In this document: positions 24,252 to 30,080 of the stretch, one piece after another
Layout of the letters: each line of letters starts with the position of its first letter
Numbering within the stretch: position 1 is the first letter of the stretch
Notes under the pieces: model-generated
Told to the model about the DNA's origin: nothing
What the model saw: only the letters and a program-made list of their open reading frames with translations
The model's database searches: none
Assembly (NCBI GenBank): GCA_030696545.1
Contig: JAUYSA010000185.1
Location: 1-30,080, forward strand
Length of the DNA: 30,080 nt
Direction: 5' to 3'
DNA from: Hyphomonadaceae bacterium
Lineage (GTDB): Bacteria; Pseudomonadota; Alphaproteobacteria; Caulobacterales; Hyphomonadaceae
Position numbers and translations under genes: made by a program

Positions 24252-24863
24252 TCAACCACAGTGTTCCGTGTAATCGATGGTCGGCGCGACGCCCACGCGC
24301 CAGCCGCGCACTGAGCCATCCTGCACCTCGAACACGAACTTCGTGGCGCCCTGCGTTATCGTGAGGTCGATCACTTCCGGCTCGTACTTGTTTGGTGCGT
24401 CCATCGCTCCAGCGCCAAACCGCGCGCGGATGGCCTGCGCATCCGTGCCGATACCGAATCCTTCCGCGGTCTTCGCGGCCTCGGTGAGAAAATCGACGCG
24501 GCCTATTTTTCCGCCTTCGACCATGAAGGTGACGCCCTGCACAGGCTCGACGCCGAAAATCTCGAAGCAATGGTTAGGGTCGACCGGCGCGTCAGGATCC
24601 GCGCCATCATATGTGTCCAGGCTAACGGGAAATTTCGCGCGCGCCTGATCGGGGGTCATTCCGAAGGTGACGCCGCAATAGCCGTCAACCGTGACCGGCG
24701 CGCAGGCGGCGAGTGCCGCCTGCTCTGCAGCGGGCGCTGTAGGGTCGAGGGGCGCAGGTTCGACTGATGCGGACTCTTCCCGAACGCCTTCAGAAGTTGG
24801 CGCAGGGCTGCACGCCGCAACGGCCAGACCAAAGACAAAAATCGCGGGAACTGTGTGACGCAT
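24252..24863 (-). CDS. Putative lipoprotein of unknown function
   Basis: 203 residues. Lipobox AVAAC (Cys about 18), then an acidic, Ala/Pro-rich linker (to about 50). A globular part follows with VDGYCGVTFGMTPDQARAKFP, an FGMT-xx-A pattern seen in several uncharacterised exported proteins, and several cysteines that could form disulphides (CAPVTVDGYCG, NHCFEIFG and the C-terminal EHCG). The second of two adjacent ATGs (24863) was chosen because GAGGGG is better spaced from it. It starts nine bases after the SnoaL-like gene's stop and so probably belongs to the minus-strand series from 26772. Function not recognised. Confidence 0.8.
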   Translation of the reverse strand: MRHTVPAIFVFGLAVAACSPAPTSEGVREESASVEPAPLDPTAPAAEQAALAACAPVTVDGYCGVTFGMTPDQARAKFPVSLDTYDGADPDAPVDPNHCFEIFGVEPVQGVTFMVEGGKIGRVDFLTEAAKTAEGFGIGTDAQAIRARFGAGAMDAPNKYEPEVIDLTITQGATKFVFEVQDGSVRGWRVGVAPTIDYTEHCG

Positions 24864-24872
24864 CATCTCCCC

Positions 24873-25265
24873 TCAGAACGGCTCGAAGCAATCATAGTTG
24901 CGCTGGCGAATGATCAACCCGTCTTCGTACTCGATCACCTGGCAGATCCGCGCGCGCATTGCCTCGCCCGGTCGAACTGACCCGACAGGCGTGAGCGGAT
25001 ATCCCGTCCAGGTATATTCGAGCACAACACGATCGCCGACTTCCGTGACGGTGTGAACGTCGTAGATCTGCCGTTCCATCAGCCTGGCGCCGGATTCCGC
25101 GCCGCGAAGTATGTCGGGCAGTTCACGCTGGGCGCCGCCGGGCGTCAGGCGATTCGGAAATTCGTACTGAATGGCGTCGGGATGATAAAAGGCCGCCAGA
25201 TCGTCGCCAACCGCGCCGCCTTCAACGGCGGCGATATAGGCGCGGACTTTTCTTTCGAGCGACAT
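24873..25265 (-). CDS. SnoaL-like / NTF2-fold protein
   Basis: 130 residues, the size of a single NTF2-like cone. Pattern: an N-terminal helix (VRAYIAAVEGGAVGDDLAAFYHPDAIQYEFP read from residue 7), then strands with RQIYDVHTVTEVGDRVVLEYTW, GEAMRARICQVIEYEDGLI and a final RQRNYDCFEPF. This is typical of SnoaL-like ester cyclase/isomerase or ligand-binding proteins; conserved acid-base residues alone do not define a reaction. The ATG at 25265 has GGAG six bases upstream. It lies 43 bases after the thioesterase stop and nine before the lipoprotein start, in the same-strand series. The substrate is unknown. Confidence 0.8.
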   Translation of the reverse strand: MSLERKVRAYIAAVEGGAVGDDLAAFYHPDAIQYEFPNRLTPGGAQRELPDILRGAESGARLMERQIYDVHTVTEVGDRVVLEYTWTGYPLTPVGSVRPGEAMRARICQVIEYEDGLIIRQRNYDCFEPF

Positions 25266-25308
25266 GGCCTGCTCCAGCCCGGCGCGGAATGCGCTGAGTC
25301 GGAAAAGA

Positions 25309-25698
25309 CTAGAGCACCATCTGGGTCTGCGTCACCAGTGCGACGGTTTTGCCTGCTTCACTGGTGATTTTCGTCTGCCAGATGGATGTGCGCCTTCCGA
25401 TATGGAGCGGCGTGCAGACCGCGATGACGGTCTCGCCAGATTTGGCCGCTCCGATGAAATTGGTTTTGCTTTCAAGGGTGGTGGTGCCGTTGGCGCCTTC
25501 CGGCAGGTTCATCGACGCCCCCATCGCGCCCAGCGTATCGGCAAGCGACATCGCCGCGCCGCCATGCAGGCCGGCCATCGGGTTGCACAGATCCGGCCGC
25601 ACGAGCATGCGGGCCTCGATACGCTCTTTCGTTGCGGAAACGACTTCAACGCCAAGGACGCCGGCGAAAGGAATATGCTTGCGGATCTGTTCGCTCAT
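25309..25698 (-). CDS. PaaI-type hotdog-fold thioesterase
   Basis: 129 residues. The hotdog thioesterase signature is clear: GLHGGAAMSLADTLGAMGA, with His45-Gly-Gly and the catalytic-type Asp54, followed by TTLESKTNFIGAAKSGETVIAV and HIGRRTSIWQTKI. Members hydrolyse acyl- or aryl-CoA thioesters in the cytoplasm. The true substrate cannot be read from the sequence. It lies 60 bases downstream of the adenine deaminase gene and upstream of the SnoaL-like gene on the minus strand, but no pathway linking them is obvious. The ribosome site before the ATG at 25698 is weak. Confidence 0.88.
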   Translation of the reverse strand: MSEQIRKHIPFAGVLGVEVVSATKERIEARMLVRPDLCNPMAGLHGGAAMSLADTLGAMGASMNLPEGANGTTTLESKTNFIGAAKSGETVIAVCTPLHIGRRTSIWQTKITSEAGKTVALVTQTQMVL

Positions 25699-25758
25699 GC
25701 CGGATGATTTGCGTCAGTCCGCTGCAGGCTGCAAGTACCCGCCGCGTAATTGCGCCAC

Positions 25759-26772
25759 TCAGTTCGCCTCGACGTAGGCGTCGATTGCGGCGACGTGTTT
25801 GGCGACTGACGCTGGATCGAGAAACGAGCCGGTGAAGGAATTCTTCGCGAGAGTGATGATGTCGTCGCGCGCGAGGCCGACTGCTTCCGCCGTGCGGATG
25901 TAGTTGTCGGCGAGATAGCCGCCGAAATAGGCGGGGTCGTCCGAATTGCAGGTCGCCTTGAGGCCGAGCTGGAGCATCCGCTTCATTGGATGATCCTTGA
26001 GGTCCATCACCACGCATAGCTTCAGGTTCGACAGCGGGCAGACGGTCAACGTCATGCCCTCCTTGACCAACCTTTGCGTCAGCGCCGCATCTTCCAGCGC
26101 GCGATTGCCATGATCGATGCGATCGACGTGCAGGATATCAAGCGCCTCGTGAACATACTCCGGCGGACCTTCTTCGCCGGCATGGGCGCAGATCTTCAGC
26201 CCGCGCTCTTTCGCGGCCTTGAACACGCGCGCGAACTTCGATGGCGGATGGCCTTTCTCTGAGCTGTCGAGACCCACGCCTGCAATGTGATCGAGATAAG
26301 GTTCAGCAGCTTTGAGCGTCTGGAGGCTGGACGTCTCGTCCAGATGCCGCAGGAAGCACATGATCAGCTTCGACGTGATGCCAAAGCTGGCCTCCGCCTC
26401 CTTCATGCCCGCGAGCAGACCGTCAATCGAGACGGAGAACGGCAGACCGCGATCCGTATGCGTTTCGGGATCGAAGAAGATTTCCGCGTGGCGTCCACGA
26501 TCGGCGTGAAGGCGCGAGAAATAGGCCAGCGCGAGATCGCGAAAATCTTCCTCCGTCTGAAGGACGTTGGCGCCCTGATAGTAGATATCGAGAAAATCCT
26601 GCAGGTTCGAGAAGGCATAGGCCGCCCTCACCTCTTCCACTGACTTGAACGGGATATCGACCTTGTTGCGCCGGCTGAGCGCGAACATCTGCTCAGGCTC
26701 GAGTGAGCCCTCGATATGCAGATGCAGTTCGGCCTTCGGAATGCCGCGAATGAAGGTTGCAAGATCTGTCAT
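25759..26772 (-). CDS. Adenine deaminase (adenosine deaminase family)
   Basis: 337 residues, a cytoplasmic amidohydrolase. Metal and catalytic residues: His17 and His19 (ELHLHIEGSLEPE), His197 with Glu200 (CAHAGEEGPPEY), His221 (DRIDHGNR) and Asp278 (CNSDDPAYFGGY). The motifs IFFDPETHTDRG, MCFLRHLDET and GLDSSEKGHPPSKF are typical of the adenine deaminase branch (bacterial/yeast Aah1 type), which converts adenine to hypoxanthine, rather than of true adenosine deaminase. The ATG at 26772 has CGGAG six bases upstream. It is the first gene of the minus-strand series 26772-24252 and divergent from a lipoprotein gene 83 bases away. Substrate preference is inferred from family motifs. Confidence 0.88.
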   Translation of the reverse strand: MTDLATFIRGIPKAELHLHIEGSLEPEQMFALSRRNKVDIPFKSVEEVRAAYAFSNLQDFLDIYYQGANVLQTEEDFRDLALAYFSRLHADRGRHAEIFFDPETHTDRGLPFSVSIDGLLAGMKEAEASFGITSKLIMCFLRHLDETSSLQTLKAAEPYLDHIAGVGLDSSEKGHPPSKFARVFKAAKERGLKICAHAGEEGPPEYVHEALDILHVDRIDHGNRALEDAALTQRLVKEGMTLTVCPLSNLKLCVVMDLKDHPMKRMLQLGLKATCNSDDPAYFGGYLADNYIRTAEAVGLARDDIITLAKNSFTGSFLDPASVAKHVAAIDAYVEAN

Positions 26773-26855
26773 GGGCGGCTCCGTACGCAGCAGGCGTGTA
26801 TCAGATTTGCCGCGACCACGCTAAGCTGCACGCGGGCCGAAACGGGAGCAAGACG

Positions 26856-27359
26856 ATGATTGCGCGCGGAATGATCACAAAGCTTGCTGCAGTCTCGATG
26901 ATCGCGATGGCGGCGGCCGGCTGCGCAAGCACTCCCGCAGCGCCGGCAGCAGGCGTCGACATAGATTTCATGCGCGGCTGCTGGGTGGCAAAGGACGCGC
27001 CCGGCGGCACGATTATTTCCTTCCTCCGCCTTCTACCTCCGGAGGTTGGCAGCGGGATGCTGGAGGGCGAGGTTCGCCCCGTCGCCAGCCTCTATGCCGA
27101 TCAGGCCGTCCGCTTCTCGTTTGCGCGTGATGGGTCGGCAGCCACGCTTGACCGCCTCGTGGAGGGACAGGCGCCAGACAGATATGTCCGCGATGCTTCG
27201 GCAGATGCGCAAATGCGCGCCGTTTATGTCAAAGCTGGTTCGGATAGCGAGCGTCTAGTCGTTGACGGGCGTGACGAGATGCTTCGGATTTTCACCGCCG
27301 GACGCGGCGACGAGAACACAAAAAGCCAGTTCGTCGGTGAACGCGACGGCTGTGATTGA
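26856..27359 (+). CDS. Putative lipoprotein of unknown function
   Basis: 167 residues. Signal peptide with lipobox AAGC (Cys about 23) and an Ala/Pro linker. The mature part starts DFMRGCWVAKDAPGGTIISF and runs as a likely beta-rich small domain: LEGEVRPVASLYADQAVRFSF, then TLDRLVEGQAPDRYVRD, then RLVVDGRDEMLRIF. The opening 'MRGCW...' pattern is common in small exported proteins of unknown function with a lipocalin-like fold, so that fold is possible. The start at 26856 has GGAG seven bases upstream; an earlier in-frame start at 26757 would destroy the signal peptide. It is divergent from adenine deaminase and alone on its strand. Confidence 0.78.
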   Translation: MIARGMITKLAAVSMIAMAAAGCASTPAAPAAGVDIDFMRGCWVAKDAPGGTIISFLRLLPPEVGSGMLEGEVRPVASLYADQAVRFSFARDGSAATLDRLVEGQAPDRYVRDASADAQMRAVYVKAGSDSERLVVDGRDEMLRIFTAGRGDENTKSQFVGERDGCD

Positions 27360-27438
27360 TCCAATTTCATCGATCCACTTCGGACCATCCTAACCACACC
27401 CTGCTAGCGTTCGAGGCTCAACTACCCGGACGCTGCCC

Positions 27439-28206
27439 ATGAACACCCCTTCAGGCCTCGTCGCGCTTGTTGGCGACGCGCCGCACGCCTGGACGATGGT
27501 GAATGCGCTGCGCAAGCGCTTCGGCGATTTCCCTGTCATCGTCGAGCAAGGCGAGCCCGCCTCAGCCTTCTGCGCGCGCCGCAAGAAGAAGCATGGCGCC
27601 GCCACCGAGTACTCCATGAAAGCCGCGCAGCTCGCGGCGAAAATCACCAAGCCCCTGTCGCGAAGCCGCCTCGCCGAGTTGCGCGCCGCGTGCGATGCTG
27701 CACCCGTGCCCACACGCCTGCGCATCGAAGCAGACAGTCTCAACGATGCAAACACGCTCGCGAATATCCGCGCCCTGAAACCGAGAGTCGTTTTCGTCGC
27801 TTCCACAGGCATGTTGCGCAAGCCGCTGCTTGAGGCATGCGCATGTCCGGTGGTGAACTACCATTCGGGAATCAATCCGGCCTATCGCGGCATAAATGGC
27901 GGCTACTTCGCTCTGGCGAATGGCGAGCCAGAACTGTTCGGCGTCACGCTACATCTGGTCGACCTTGGCGTCGACACCGGCCCCATTCTTGCGACCAATC
28001 GCATCACGACAGCCGCCAACGACAACATGCAGACTTACATGAAGTTGATGGCGGCGAAGTCACAGGACCTCGTCGTGGATACGATCGCGCGTGTGCTGGC
28101 CGGTGACGCGAAGCCCCTGCCCCAAAGCCCGCTTCCCTCGGCGCAGTATTATGCACCCACGCTCGGACAATATCTCGTCAACGGACTGAAGCGCGGCGTC
28201 TGGTAA
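27439..28206 (+). CDS. Formyltransferase-fold protein
   Basis: 255 residues. The middle carries the formyl_trans_N catalytic pattern of methionyl-tRNA and GAR formyltransferases: Asn140 and His142 in VVNYHSGINPAYRG, then ALANGEPELFGVTLHLVDLG, and Asp179 in VDTGPIL. The N-terminal part (about 1-70) has only a Rossmann-like opening (LVALVGDAPHAWTMVNALRK), and the methionyl-tRNA-binding C-terminal domain is missing, so it is not Fmt. Residues about 40-75 are unusually basic (ARRKKKH). It likely transfers formyl from 10-formyl-THF to an amino group, perhaps on an amino sugar, but the acceptor is unknown. It is alone on its strand, convergent with the DUF2793 gene 19 bases away. Confidence 0.82.
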   Translation: MNTPSGLVALVGDAPHAWTMVNALRKRFGDFPVIVEQGEPASAFCARRKKKHGAATEYSMKAAQLAAKITKPLSRSRLAELRAACDAAPVPTRLRIEADSLNDANTLANIRALKPRVVFVASTGMLRKPLLEACACPVVNYHSGINPAYRGINGGYFALANGEPELFGVTLHLVDLGVDTGPILATNRITTAANDNMQTYMKLMAAKSQDLVVDTIARVLAGDAKPLPQSPLPSAQYYAPTLGQYLVNGLKRGVW

Positions 28207-28225
28207 GCGCCGCGCTCCGCCCACA

Positions 28226-29110
28226 TCACGCGTGGTGATAGAGTTCTACCAGATAGTTCTCGAGCGTGATCGTCTCAGCCGAGTTGGCAAGCTGGCCGTA
28301 GAACACCAGATCCTGCGAAATTGATGTATCGACTGCGCCCGTTGTCAGGGTGTTCGTGCCCTGTCCGAGGCCGCCGATCGTGCTCGCGCGCCAGCACGCT
28401 TGCGACGACGCGCTGTTGCGGTTCGCCACCTCGCGCTGGTCGCGCAGCGCCGCCACTGTCGCCCCTGCTTCCGCCCTCGACATGAACACCGAACCGCCGA
28501 GTTCGAATGAGCAGGTCTTGCTGTTCGTGCTGGCTGGCATCGAGAAATGACATGTAACGCGCAGCCTGCCATTTGCACCCATGGCGCTTGCGGGCACGTT
28601 GATCGTCGCGAGCGCCGTCTTGCCCGTTGTCCCCGCAACAGAAACCGCAACGGCCGACGCCGCCAGTATGCGCCACGTTCCGAGTGTTGCGCATTGTGCG
28701 CGTGCATCAGCATCGTCGATCAGCGCGCGGCCAAGTAGCTTGTCGGTCGCGCTCAGATGCAGAAGCGTGGAGATGTCGGCCCAACCTGTGCCGGTGTAGA
28801 TCGCCACCTGATCCACATCGCGGACATAGGCGATCCAGCCTTCGCGAGGTGATATCTGCTCCCACGCGCCATCACGGTAATAGGCAAGCGACCAGTTGGC
28901 ATAGGCAGCCCAGTTTGCGCCGCTCTTGCCTGCGGGTACGATATGAACATCGCCGTCAACAGGCGAAGAGGGCTGGGCCGCAGTCGTGGCGGATACGACG
29001 CTGAGCTGGACGATCGCGTCCAGACGACGGAGGGATTGATTGACGGTGACATGCTTCTGCGCCTGCCCAACGGCTAGGTACGGAAGCTGGAGATTGGATG
29101 TGTTGCTCAT
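28226..29110 (-). CDS. DUF2793 domain protein (phage/GTA tail-like)
   Basis: 294 residues. The N-terminal 115 residues match DUF2793: LQLPYLAVGQAQKHVTVNQS, LRRLDAIVQL, PVDGDVHIVPAGKSGANWAA, YRDGAWEQISPREGWIAYV and YTGTGWADI. The C-terminal part is Ser/Thr/Ala-rich and beta-like, as in tail or receptor-recognising fibre proteins. Such proteins are known from prophages and gene-transfer-agent loci of alphaproteobacteria. Here it has no capsid, portal or tail genes nearby, so it is an orphan: a detached GTA gene, prophage relic or exapted host gene. The ATG at 29110 starts at the point where the family homology begins; a GTG at 29167 is possible and has a better ribosome site. Confidence 0.8.
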   Translation of the reverse strand: MSNTSNLQLPYLAVGQAQKHVTVNQSLRRLDAIVQLSVVSATTAAQPSSPVDGDVHIVPAGKSGANWAAYANWSLAYYRDGAWEQISPREGWIAYVRDVDQVAIYTGTGWADISTLLHLSATDKLLGRALIDDADARAQCATLGTWRILAASAVAVSVAGTTGKTALATINVPASAMGANGRLRVTCHFSMPASTNSKTCSFELGGSVFMSRAEAGATVAALRDQREVANRNSASSQACWRASTIGGLGQGTNTLTTGAVDTSISQDLVFYGQLANSAETITLENYLVELYHHA

Positions 29111-29224
29111 CCCGCAGTATCTTGTCAGCACCGCCAGACCGGGGACGGAGAATTCCTTATCCCCCACCTGCCCCTTACTCTTCGCACTGATTATCCTGAG
29201 ATTTTGTACAGCAAGGGCGACCCT

Positions 29225-29238
29225 AATTCCCCGGAATT
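29225..29238. promoter_or_regulatory. Short palindrome between DUF2793 gene and kinase gene
   Basis: AATTCC and GGAATT (29225-29230, 29233-29238) are perfect inverted arms separated by CC, in the 197-base gap between two divergent genes. It could be an operator, but arms of six bases can occur by chance. Confidence 0.3.
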
Positions 29239-29307
29239 GGAATCCGTTCGACGCGCTGAAGCTGGCGCGGCTGGTAATCTTTGGTATCCACCCCTCAGGG
29301 GCGCCAC

Positions 29308-29706
29308 ATGACCAAGCAGCGTGAACCGTTCAGTCTTCGAGGTCGCATCAGAAGCTTCGGCTACGCGTTCAGCGGGCTGGGCTTTGCCCTCAGGACGCAG
29401 CACAATTTCCGCATCCAGATCGTGGCGGCCCTGGCTTGTGTCATGCTGGGTGTGCTGTGGCAGATCCGGGCAGAAGACTGGCGCTGGATTGTTCTCGCTA
29501 TCGTCCTGGTTCTCACGGCGGAGCTTTTGAACACCGCTTTCGAGCATCTCTGCGATTTGGTGCGGCCCGAATTCCATGCATCCGTGAAAGCCGCCAAGGA
29601 TGTGGCGGCGGGGGCTGTGCTGGTCACATCCACCGGAGCGGCCGTGATCGGCGTAATGGTGTTCTGGCCCTATCTGGCGGTTCAGATGTGGCCGCCCTCG
29701 CCATGA
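29308..29706 (+). CDS. Diacylglycerol/undecaprenol kinase family protein
   Basis: 132 residues with three hydrophobic segments, as in DgkA-type integral kinases. The signature is complete: the first helix with AFSGLGFALRTQHNFRIQI, then VLTAELLNTAFEHLCDLV (acidic catalytic Glu-rich motif) and VKAAKDVAAGAVLV with Lys-Asp. These enzymes phosphorylate a membrane lipid alcohol with ATP: diacylglycerol in Gram-negative bacteria, undecaprenol in many others. Which one applies here cannot be read from the sequence. The ATG at 29308 is preceded by a GGGG run seven bases away that sits in a small CCCC/GGGG hairpin. leuC follows after 57 bases but is unrelated in pathway. Confidence 0.88.
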   Translation: MTKQREPFSLRGRIRSFGYAFSGLGFALRTQHNFRIQIVAALACVMLGVLWQIRAEDWRWIVLAIVLVLTAELLNTAFEHLCDLVRPEFHASVKAAKDVAAGAVLVTSTGAAVIGVMVFWPYLAVQMWPPSP

Positions 29707-29763
29707 AGCCGGTATTGTACTGACCGCTTGCAGCGCAGGCCCTGCCCGCGCATATAGCCGGGC

Positions 29764-30080
29764 ATGAATTCACCTCGCACCCTCTACGACAAGATCTGGG
29801 ACAGCCACGTCGTCCATACGGACAAGGCGTCGGGCGAGAGCCTTCTTTATATCGACCTTCATCTCATCCACGAGGTCACGACCCCGCAGGCCTTCGCGGG
29901 CCTGAGAGCCAGCAACCGCAAGGTGCGCCGCCCCGACCTGACGCTGGCTGTCGCCGACCACAACACGCCGACCGAGGGCCAGGCGCTTGGCATGGCCGGC
30001 GTGAAGGATCAGGAAGCCCGTGAACAGCTGGAAACATTGGCGCGGAACGTGAAGGAACACGGTATCCAGTTCTTCCCGAT
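29764..30080 (+). CDS. leuC: 3-isopropylmalate dehydratase large subunit, partial
   Basis: The first 105 residues are visible; the gene runs off the right edge. The N-terminus is diagnostic: RTLYDKIWDSHVVH, then LLYIDLHLIHEVTTPQAFAGL, then VRRPDLTLAVADHNTPT. LeuC, with LeuD, isomerises 2-isopropylmalate to 3-isopropylmalate in leucine synthesis and binds a 4Fe-4S cluster; the cluster cysteines lie beyond the window. The ATG at 29764 fits the family start. Whether leuD follows cannot be seen. Confidence 0.95.
   Translation, partial: MNSPRTLYDKIWDSHVVHTDKASGESLLYIDLHLIHEVTTPQAFAGLRASNRKVRRPDLTLAVADHNTPTEGQALGMAGVKDQEAREQLETLARNVKEHGIQFFP

Noticed and set aside
1..30080. tRNA genes, CRISPR arrays and insertion sequences
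   Set aside because: No T-loop/CCA-like tRNA pattern, no evenly spaced direct repeats and no transposase-like frames or terminal repeats were seen.

Overview
The window is a stretch of ordinary chromosome from an alphaproteobacterium with high GC content. It is most consistent with the Caulobacterales/Hyphomonadaceae side of the class. The support is a GapR-type (DUF2312) nucleoid protein, the zinc-ligand-poor form of ribosomal protein L36, two perfect EcfG-type general-stress promoters, DUF3618 and holin-like stress genes, a DUF2793 protein, and a metal-type KdsA. The genus is an inference. I see no tRNA, rRNA, CRISPR array, insertion sequence or prophage block.

Layout. 1-2.6 kb (minus strand): a C13 (legumain-like) secreted peptidase cut by the window edge, a basic hypothetical protein, gapR, a TPR lipoprotein and rpmJ. 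A compound palindromic repeat of REP/BIME type lies next to gapR. 2.8-4.5 kb (plus): an MltB-type lytic transglycosylase, then a one-TM small protein behind its own EcfG-type promoter, closed by a strong terminator. 4.5-8.9 kb (minus): a large VIT/VWA/DUF2135 exported protein and an MFS transporter. 9.1-13.5 kb (plus): a dipeptidyl peptidase IV and the glucan glucosyltransferase OpgH with a structured leader. 13.5-16.6 kb (minus): a subtilisin-like autotransporter and 5-formyltetrahydrofolate cyclo-ligase, the latter preceded by a probable 6S RNA. 16.9-18.6 kb (plus): a three-gene membrane stress operon behind a second EcfG-type promoter. 18.6-21.3 kb (minus): a small lipoprotein, kdsA and glmM. 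21.4-24.2 kb (plus): glmS and galU. 24.3-26.8 kb (minus): adenine deaminase, a PaaI-type thioesterase, a SnoaL-like protein and a lipoprotein in apparent series. 26.9-30.1 kb: a lipoprotein, an unusual formyltransferase-fold protein, a lone DUF2793 phage/GTA-like protein (minus), a DgkA-type kinase and the start of leuC.

The main theme is the cell envelope. GlmS and GlmM make glucosamine precursors for peptidoglycan and lipid A. KdsA feeds LPS core synthesis. GalU makes the UDP-glucose that OpgH polymerises into periplasmic glucan. MltB remodels peptidoglycan, and the DgkA-type kinase acts on a lipid alcohol. Stress responses are the second theme: both EcfG-type promoters match GGAAC-N16-CGTT exactly and sit about 30 bases before the start codons of small membrane-protein genes, which suggests one general-stress regulon marks both loci. 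The best leads for follow-up are these paired promoters, the compound palindrome near gapR, the probable 6S RNA with a possible CTG start for the gene after it, the hairpins in the opgH leader, and the orphan DUF2793 gene.
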